Made by a program: the position numbers and the translations under genes. From contig JAPMUG010000006.1 in the NCBI GenBank assembly GCA_026692725.1, forward strand, positions 1 through 64,000: a DNA stretch of 64,000 nt, read 5' to 3'. The stretch is from Ecytonucleospora hepatopenaei (Eukaryota; Microsporidia; Enterocytozoonidae). Shown here piece after piece: positions 57,981-64,000 of the stretch (position 1 is its first letter; every line of letters begins with the position of its first letter). The notes beneath the pieces were generated by a model. That model did not search any database and was not told the origin of the DNA. It worked only from the letters and a program-made list of their open reading frames with translations.

Positions 57981-58889
57981 ATGAAATCAGTTATAAAAAT
58001 TAATAAGACTGATGTATTTTTATATACTTTGTTTTTAGTGTGTTTTGGAACAAAATATTTAGTTTTTGACAAAAATGATGAAAATAATTGTACGTTTACT
58101 TTTTGGTTACTTAATCTGATTGACCAATTTTTTATAAGTGAAATCAGCAAAGTAAACTATTCATCTTTTTTTAAATTGTGCTGTTTTGAATTATGCATAA
58201 AGTTTATAAATTTTTTGCATAAAAACATGTTAAATTTAATAAGCTTATGTTTATTGATTTATCCACATACTGAGTTTTCTCAAAATAAAATAACACTGTA
58301 TTATTACCATCACAGCGGCCATGTTTTAAAAATACCCAATCATTTTTATTATACATACACCTGTTTATATAACACAACATTAACAGTTATATTACGAATA
58401 TTCCAAATAGATTATATGGTCGTGTACTTAAATACACTGACTATGAATATTATTTGTATAATAACATATTGGCCTTTGTTTTTTATAAAACCACAACTTG
58501 TAAAGCCAATTTACACATTGGAAAAAGGATTGGAAACTCCGTTATTTACAGATGTTTCTATGCATTTTTTACCTTTTGTAATTTCACTCTACATTTATTT
58601 GATGGTTTTAAAAAAAGAAAGAAATAAATCATATGAAATACATGAAAATATAGAAAAAGAAACAAAGACTGTTGACAAGAAAATAAACAAAATACTTTTA
58701 GGTAATTATCTTGCACTATTTATAAGCATCATGTATGTTTTAGTGTGTATGTATTCTTCAAAATATTTTTATAATGCCTTTCCTTATAGTTTGCTTGAAA
58801 AAATGGGTGTTTTTTATACGGTGGGTTTTATGGGTGTAATGTATTTTTTTGGGATTTTCATAAAAATGACAATTATTAGTTTTTTTTAG
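57981..58889 (+). CDS. AIG1/FAR-17a-like membrane protein, copy 1
   Basis: 302 aa multi-TM protein. The pattern YWPLFFIKPQLVKPIYTLEKGLETPLFTD...MHFLPFV (about 160-200) matches the AIG1/ADTRP family, where the histidine (here His195) and an N-terminal threonine (candidates Thr38/Thr40 in CTFTFWLLNL) form the active pair that hydrolyses fatty-acid esters of hydroxy fatty acids. The final part YNAFPYSLLEKMG fits the family's YPxL motif. It is paired with a second copy downstream. A lipid-hydrolase role is inferred from family, not shown. Confidence 0.65.
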   Translation: MKSVIKINKTDVFLYTLFLVCFGTKYLVFDKNDENNCTFTFWLLNLIDQFFISEISKVNYSSFFKLCCFELCIKFINFLHKNMLNLISLCLLIYPHTEFSQNKITLYYYHHSGHVLKIPNHFYYTYTCLYNTTLTVILRIFQIDYMVVYLNTLTMNIICIITYWPLFFIKPQLVKPIYTLEKGLETPLFTDVSMHFLPFVISLYIYLMVLKKERNKSYEIHENIEKETKTVDKKINKILLGNYLALFISIMYVLVCMYSSKYFYNAFPYSLLEKMGVFYTVGFMGVMYFFGIFIKMTIISFF

Positions 58890-59036
58890 TGATATCAAAA
58901 ATTTTAACTTTAATTTTAGTTTTTAATCAATAAACATTTTGAATCTAAATATTTTAAGATTTAAAAATTATTAAATATCAAAACTATCCTTTTAGAAATT
59001 AAAAACAATTTATTATGCCTAACAAAAATTTCGAAA

Positions 59037-59039
59037 GGG
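59037..59039 (+). promoter_or_regulatory. GGG-type start signal
   Basis: GAAAGGGT abuts ATG 59041 of copy 2. Confidence 0.45.
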
Positions 59040-59040
59040 T

Positions 59041-59916
59041 ATGGAAAAATCTTCAATTTTGAATTTAAGCTTATCTATAGTATTTTTCTTTCTTTTGATG
59101 TATCCAAACTTTAACTTTAGCCAGAATCAAAAGTTTGTTGAATACAAAAAGAATAAAGGACAAAAAACAATAACTGTGTTTTATTACACCTACAATGTCT
59201 TGTATGCTACTATATTTACAAGTTTAGCTGCAATTTTTTATGAAATTGTTAAAAATATGCGTGAGAATTCTATTAAAAAACTTAAAAAAGAAAGAAATAC
59301 AAAACTTGAAAATGAAAATAAATCCGAAAATGGAAATAAAATTTCGACAGAAAATTTGAAGTCTGAAAAAATAGACACGACATATTTGTATGAAAATGAT
59401 GATCTCTCAAAGTTAACAATGATTTTTAATAAGTGCAAGTTACTTTATGTCTGTTCTGTTTATTTGGTGTTTTCTTTTAACATGATTTTGATGCTAATTT
59501 TTTGGCCATTGTATTTTATCAAGCCATCTTTGGTTAAAGGAAAGAAATCGTTATTACCAGAATATCTTACTCCGATTTTTACAGAATTATGTGAACATTT
59601 AGTTCCTTTTTTATATTCTTTTATGCAATTAACCTATTTGAAGTTTTACATGAATAAAGAAAAGATAAGCAAGATTTTGATTAGAACCATAATATATGTT
59701 TTTGCTATTTATATTTACATAACATTTATAACATGCAAATTAGTGGAAGATAAATATCCATATGGATTTATGAATAATATGTCGTGGTATTTGGTTATTT
59801 TATTTGTTTTTGGTTCAGGACTAGCTGCTGATATAATCTGCATGATAAGCATTAGACTTACAAAGAATAATACAACGGTTCAGGAAAACACCCAAAAATA
59901 CGAAACTTACGAATAA
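59041..59916 (+). CDS. AIG1/FAR-17a-like membrane protein, copy 2, N-terminally short
   Basis: 291 aa paralogue of the gene 150 bp upstream. Shared landmarks: LMYPNFNFSQNQ with LIYPHTEFSQNK, FWPLYFIKPSLVKGKKSLL with YWPLFFIKPQLVKP, and CEHLVPFLYSF (His186) with MHFLPFV. It begins where residue ~84 of copy 1 lies, so the N-terminal part holding the presumed catalytic threonine is missing. A charged insertion (about 80-125, LKKERNTKLENENKSEN) replaces a loop. It may be a non-catalytic paralogue, or its start may be lost. GGG immediately before the ATG supports the start as given. Confidence 0.65.
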   Translation: MEKSSILNLSLSIVFFFLLMYPNFNFSQNQKFVEYKKNKGQKTITVFYYTYNVLYATIFTSLAAIFYEIVKNMRENSIKKLKKERNTKLENENKSENGNKISTENLKSEKIDTTYLYENDDLSKLTMIFNKCKLLYVCSVYLVFSFNMILMLIFWPLYFIKPSLVKGKKSLLPEYLTPIFTELCEHLVPFLYSFMQLTYLKFYMNKEKISKILIRTIIYVFAIYIYITFITCKLVEDKYPYGFMNNMSWYLVILFVFGSGLAADIICMISIRLTKNNTTVQENTQKYETYE

Positions 59917-60036
59917 ATTTTATTCTAACAAATATTTTAAGCTTATTTTGTATAATCTTGTATATATTTTTATATTTACTACTAAATTAGACAATAAAGA
60001 TAATAAGAGTATTTATTTAAAGAATTAAACACATTT

Positions 60037-61242
60037 TTATTCTATTTCTTCTTTGAAAAAACAAACTGAAATTTCCCTGTTATTTACCTTTATAAATCCA
60101 AAATCACATAAATCATCAATAACATCCACATATGCAAAATAATCAAGTAGTTTTATGTTATTAAGCTTACAATGCGTTTTAAATATTTTGTAGCTATTAA
60201 TTAAATCTAGTTTTTTGTCTTTTTTGCTGTTATTTTCATTAAATTCTAAATTTTTATGGTTTTCTTCTCCCAATAAATTAACTAAAACCCGTTGATATAA
60301 ATTTAACTCATTATAAAACAGTTTTATTACTGATTTATAATATTCTTTTACCACTGCATTTATTTCTTTTACATTATTCGTATTTTTTAAGGAAAGATCC
60401 ATTGCTTTCCTAAAATCACCTGTTGCACTTGCAACCTTCTTGGCAATAAATTTTTTAACCAGTTCTTCTTCTTTTGATATTTTTGCATTTTTTACTGACG
60501 GAAGTGTGTTGCTGTCTTTTAGCAGCCTTTCTAACTGTTCTGCTGTATATGGCTTAAATTCTATTCTGTTGTTTCCTATTCTACTTTCTACCTTTGTGCT
60601 TAGCTTTCCTAACGTGTTTGAAAGCAAAATGATCATAATGTTTCCCTCCATCTGTACAAGATCAAAAAGATTGTAAAGCACCTTTTCATTTTTGTTCATT
60701 AAAAAATCAATTTCATCAAGAACAACCAAGTGACTGCATTTTCCTTCTAAAAGATGCCTTCTAAGTTCTTGCAAACAACTGTTATAAATGTTTATTTTGC
60801 ACTTTTCTAAAAATGTTTTTAAAATTTCTCTATAAATTTGTCCTTTTTGTGACAAAACAGTGCAGTTTACAAAGGAAGTCACAAAATTTTCTTTTTTATT
60901 TTCTATAATTTTGTTTATGACCGTCGATACGGTAAATGTTTTTCCACTTCCAGGCACTCCAGAAATATAAAGAATGTTATTGACTTTGTGAGTAATAAAA
61001 TTGTTAATCTGATCGTAAATAATTTTAAATTCTGCTTCTCTTTCTTTGATTGTTGTAATGTTTTTATCCCGGTTATCTTTTAGACATTTTATTTCTATGC
61101 TCGTCTTTTTTCTGTTTTTACTCTGAGAGTTATCTATGCTTTCACTTAAATTATCTTTTTCCTTTATTTTGTTATTTTCTTTTTTATTTAATTTTTTGTT
61201 TTCTTTTTTGTTTCTTTGTGCAAATACTTTCCTTAATTTCAT
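60037..61242 (-). CDS. origin recognition complex subunit 1 (ORC1/Cdc6-like)
   Basis: 401 aa from ATG 61242; the TTG start is discarded. AAA+ ATPase: Walker A SGVPGSGKTFTV (about 92-103), Walker B HLVVLDEIDFLM (about 166-177), sensor 1 IILLSNTLGKLS. Then the arginine-finger/sensor 2 region and a winged-helix-like C-terminus. The GVPGxGKT wording is typical of Orc1 rather than bacterial AAA+. There is no BAH domain, leaving a short basic N-terminal region. ORC1 loads the replicative helicase at origins. Single-copy Orc1/Cdc6 is hard to split by motif alone. Confidence 0.82.
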   Translation of the reverse strand: MKLRKVFAQRNKKENKKLNKKENNKIKEKDNLSESIDNSQSKNRKKTSIEIKCLKDNRDKNITTIKEREAEFKIIYDQINNFITHKVNNILYISGVPGSGKTFTVSTVINKIIENKKENFVTSFVNCTVLSQKGQIYREILKTFLEKCKINIYNSCLQELRRHLLEGKCSHLVVLDEIDFLMNKNEKVLYNLFDLVQMEGNIMIILLSNTLGKLSTKVESRIGNNRIEFKPYTAEQLERLLKDSNTLPSVKNAKISKEEELVKKFIAKKVASATGDFRKAMDLSLKNTNNVKEINAVVKEYYKSVIKLFYNELNLYQRVLVNLLGEENHKNLEFNENNSKKDKKLDLINSYKIFKTHCKLNNIKLLDYFAYVDVIDDLCDFGFIKVNNREISVCFFKEEIE

Positions 61243-61353
61243 AAAAGTATTTTTAAGCCTTAAAATTATCAAATTATTTTAAATCTAAACACTAATAATA
61301 AAACCTTTGATTTTTATTTTAAAACGATGCAAATTAAAATTTAATTTTACACT

Positions 61354-63585
61354 TTACCTATAATATCCATTTTGTAAATATTGAAATTGATCATATAGAA
61401 CTGTTAAATAATTACCAACTGATTTGTTTATTAGACTCTCACAATGTACTTCTATACTTTCTGATATTGCTTTCATTTTCGTTTCTTTATCTGGATTTTC
61501 AACATTACTTTCTTTGATATAAAGGTTTAACTTATCTGCAATTTCAACGGGTAAAATGTGTTTATTTAGAAAAAGACACATAAAACCCTCAAAAAACAAT
61601 TTCTTAAAATCATTAATGTCAATTATGTCCAAATATTCCATGCTAAATTTAAAAGGTGCGCTTTCTACTCCGTAAAAACCTGGATATTTCCCTAAAATAT
61701 ATCCAAAATCTATGTGGATCATATGACCGTGCTCATCTATAAGAATGTTTGCATTGTGCCTATCTTTTAGGGACAATAAATACTGTATCAAACTATAACC
61801 AACCAAAGATTGTAAAAAATTGTTTTTGATTTTTTTAAATTCTTCTGCATAAAAACCGCCTTTCTTTTCATCGTCATTTTCTTTTTTATCATCTTTTTGT
61901 TCCTGCTTAATGTTTTCACGTATTAATTTGTTTTTAATTAAAATGTCAAAATAATTTTTTATAGTTCCGTATTTTTCCTTAATTTTGTGTATGCTTATGC
62001 TGTTTTCCACTGTTTCAACAATTCCTGAATCTTCTGCAATTATTATTATTTTATAATTTCTTAAAAAGATAGGTATGCCATTTTTTATGAAAATGTTTTT
62101 TATTTGTGTGATAATCCTTATTGCCAAATATTCTTCCTTCATTATTGAGCCATTTTTAACTATAAAAGAAGATTTGTTATGAAAATGATTATGAGGATTA
62201 CATCTGTTTGTGTCATTTTTTATAGCTTTATTTGTTGTAATTTTAACCTGTGTGTTTTCCTGTTGTATAATTTTTTCTAACAAAATTTGTTCAATGGCTA
62301 TAAGTATATTTGACCTTATTCCAGTAATATCATTGATGTCATCTATATCCTTAATTGTATCAAATTGAAATGCCAATGTGTTTGCTTTATCAAATAGCAT
62401 TTTATCTTCACTTTTATTTTTAAAATCCTTCTTTTTAAAATGCATAAAAACACTGCTATTGATTTTATGCTTATGTTGTAAAATGGAATTAACCATGAAA
62501 GGGCCATTTGCCTTGCTGTCAAGTGCCAGAGAAGAAGTCACGTGCAATTTTTCTATGTGTTTGGAAAGTGTTGAGTTATTTTTTGAAATTAAATTTATGT
62601 AATTTCCTCCATTATTTATGTTAAAAAGTTCTAGGTTTACAATAAGAAGTCTTTGCTTCATATTTTTTGGTAATTCGCTAAGTTTGTCACTTATCTTAAT
62701 TAAATCATAATAATACCTTAAATTGCGTTTAAAAGACAATTTTGATTTGCTTGTGATATTTCTCAAATTCCTTTTCTTGTTGTAAATTAATTGTATTTCA
62801 TTTATTTTATCAAAAAGAAATCCATCAAAAAATACTAAATTGCGCATCAAAGACATAAATAAAGCATTAAAATTTGGCAATTTATTATAATTTACAGTGA
62901 ACATTTGCGTTCTAAATCTTACCAAAGTTAAAGAGTGTTTTTTCTTAGCGTATAATTTGCAAATGGAACGTATTTCTAAAATTTTCGTATTTTTCCTTTT
63001 TTGATATATTTCAATCTCATACAGGTCACAACATAGGTAATAACACATAGCGGCCTTGTTAACATCTTCAAGATTTGATAGGATGCTTTTCAAATAGCAA
63101 AATAAAATGACCCTAATTTGCATGTTTTTGCCCCGGTAAAGAAGCAAATTGTAAATTGCATCAGATTTCGTATCGATCATTATGTCAACGATATAAGGAA
63201 TATAATCACTGATGTCTTTATATATCAATTTTTTACACAAAATAATTTGTTGAAAGGCATGTTTTGATATACTTAATTGGTGTAAATAATACTCAGTAAA
63301 ATTGCTGCAGGTTTCATTTATAAAAATTTCTTCATTTTCAAAATATTTTTCCTCTGGCTTAAATTCTTCTTTAAGGTCTTCTGCATTCTTCAAAATGTTT
63401 TGTTTGTTTAAACTGGCCGTGCTCAATGTTAGATTATCTTGAATTTCCTTTATTAATTCATGTGTTTTGGTATTTTTATTTACAATATCATCAACGGTTA
63501 TCTCATCTTTTATATTTTTTCTTTCTTGTTGTGTGTTATTGTTTTTATTATCTATTTCAGTTTTTTCTTGTATATTTTCTGTCAT
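61354..63585 (-). CDS. phosphatidylinositol 4-kinase, type III beta (Pik1-like)
   Basis: 743 aa lipid kinase. The C-terminal catalytic domain contains SLKDRHNANILIDEHGHMIHIDFGYILGKYPG (about 605-640, including DRHN and DFG) and APFKFSMEYLDII, as in Pik1/PI4KB. Vps34 would read GVGDRHLDN. The N-terminal part (about 90-190) looks like the helical PIK domain. It makes PI4P, needed at the Golgi. A large Lys/Asn-rich insertion (about 300-480) lies between. Start ATG 63585. Confidence 0.85.
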   Translation of the reverse strand: MTENIQEKTEIDNKNNNTQQERKNIKDEITVDDIVNKNTKTHELIKEIQDNLTLSTASLNKQNILKNAEDLKEEFKPEEKYFENEEIFINETCSNFTEYYLHQLSISKHAFQQIILCKKLIYKDISDYIPYIVDIMIDTKSDAIYNLLLYRGKNMQIRVILFCYLKSILSNLEDVNKAAMCYYLCCDLYEIEIYQKRKNTKILEIRSICKLYAKKKHSLTLVRFRTQMFTVNYNKLPNFNALFMSLMRNLVFFDGFLFDKINEIQLIYNKKRNLRNITSKSKLSFKRNLRYYYDLIKISDKLSELPKNMKQRLLIVNLELFNINNGGNYINLISKNNSTLSKHIEKLHVTSSLALDSKANGPFMVNSILQHKHKINSSVFMHFKKKDFKNKSEDKMLFDKANTLAFQFDTIKDIDDINDITGIRSNILIAIEQILLEKIIQQENTQVKITTNKAIKNDTNRCNPHNHFHNKSSFIVKNGSIMKEEYLAIRIITQIKNIFIKNGIPIFLRNYKIIIIAEDSGIVETVENSISIHKIKEKYGTIKNYFDILIKNKLIRENIKQEQKDDKKENDDEKKGGFYAEEFKKIKNNFLQSLVGYSLIQYLLSLKDRHNANILIDEHGHMIHIDFGYILGKYPGFYGVESAPFKFSMEYLDIIDINDFKKLFFEGFMCLFLNKHILPVEIADKLNLYIKESNVENPDKETKMKAISESIEVHCESLINKSVGNYLTVLYDQFQYLQNGYYR

Positions 63586-63813
63586 TACACAATATATAAT
63601 GTATTTATATAAAATAAAATATTAGGGTTGTTTATAAATAAAAATAAACAGTTGGTGTTAATATATTTGTGTTATAATATTTTATATTAATATATCATGC
63701 AGCATAATATTTTCATTGTATATAAATTTAGTATGTAAATTACAAAACATTTTAACCTTTAAAAAAATAAAATACATAAAAATAAATTTTCTTTATCCTT
63801 ATAAAATTTTTTT

Positions 63814-64000
63814 ATGATAAAAATAGCAGAAAATATTGCTAATGAGACAACTTCTAAGAGAATTTTAAAAGAAGTACTAAAGAAGGGCGAAGGTTTAATT
63901 AGTGGCATCAAACCAGTTGTTAAAAACATAATCTCATATGGAGATATCAAAGAAGAAAAATTTTATAAAAATGAAAAAGACGAAGAATTAAGTAAACCTA
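63814..64000 (+). CDS. possible FKBP-type isomerase, N-terminus only
   Basis: ORF starts at ATG 63814 and runs off the right edge (62 residues seen). ETTSKRILKEVLKKGEGLI recalls the beginning of FKBP domains (KxxLKxGxG). The following sequence (SGIKPVVKNIISYGDIKEE) is divergent and lacks the usual V-x-V-x-Y strand in its normal place. Partial; assignment tentative. Confidence 0.4.
   Translation, partial: MIKIAENIANETTSKRILKEVLKKGEGLISGIKPVVKNIISYGDIKEEKFYKNEKDEELSKP

Noticed and set aside
1..64000. CRISPR array or bacterial operon
   Set aside because: Repeats found are tandem without unique spacers, and gene content is eukaryotic.

Overview
This 64 kb window looks like the left end of a chromosome from a microsporidian or a very close relative. 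The evidence is: an AT-rich, gene-dense eukaryotic genome with short proteins and intergenic gaps often under 200 bp; no intron needed to explain any gene; CCC- or GGG-like motifs a few bases before many start codons, which is a known microsporidian start signal; and a strongly reduced gene set (short TFIIIB B'' homologue, ORC1 without a visible BAH domain, single-domain cyclophilin, compact E1). I cannot name the species.

Layout. 1-1792 is an irregular telomere-like array on the C-rich strand (CTAA, CTAAA, CTAAC, CCTAAA units), as expected at a left end. It runs into ten identical 30-bp satellite units (1793-2092) and a GC-rich hairpin (2093-2144). From 2.1 to about 11 kb is a decayed subtelomere: very AT-rich spacer, broken genes (about 3290-4020 and 7261-7808), a 49-copy octanucleotide array (4161-4550), one intact but unrecognised ORF (5884-6864), an ABCG transporter with one frameshift (7957-9865), and a disrupted PARG-like macro-domain gene (10090-11013).

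From about 11.4 kb the core gene content begins: a small forkhead protein, an acyl-CoA synthetase, an SPX-VTC polyphosphate polymerase, a group of small membrane proteins, ribosomal protein L3, casein kinase 1, an SM protein and haspin. A second poor region (about 26.9-31.4 kb) holds one small unknown gene, a possible small RNA, and a hairpin-rich stretch that looks like an old minus-strand gene or element. From 31.4 kb to the right edge the sequence is again dense. It holds a Tim17/22/23-like protein, AspRS, a homeobox protein, a myosin V-like motor, cyclophilin, Bud23, the ubiquitin E1, a zinc-finger protein, ribosomal protein L7, a KIN1/MARK kinase, a secreted CAP-domain protein, an EF-hand MscS channel, a strong SRP RNA candidate, 14-3-3, the Bdp1 homologue, two tandem AIG1-like membrane proteins, ORC1, a type III PI4-kinase and the start of an FKBP-like gene.

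Functionally the window joins housekeeping (translation: L3, L7, AspRS, Bud23, SRP RNA, Bdp1; replication and mitosis: ORC1, haspin; trafficking: SM protein, PI4K, myosin V, possible Uso1-like tether) with membrane and lipid physiology (acyl-CoA synthetase, VTC, MscS, AIG1-like proteins, ABCG). No tRNA, rRNA or CRISPR array was recognised. Several extended ORFs start at TTG or GTG; I moved those starts to the first in-frame ATG, usually supported by a CCC motif just upstream.
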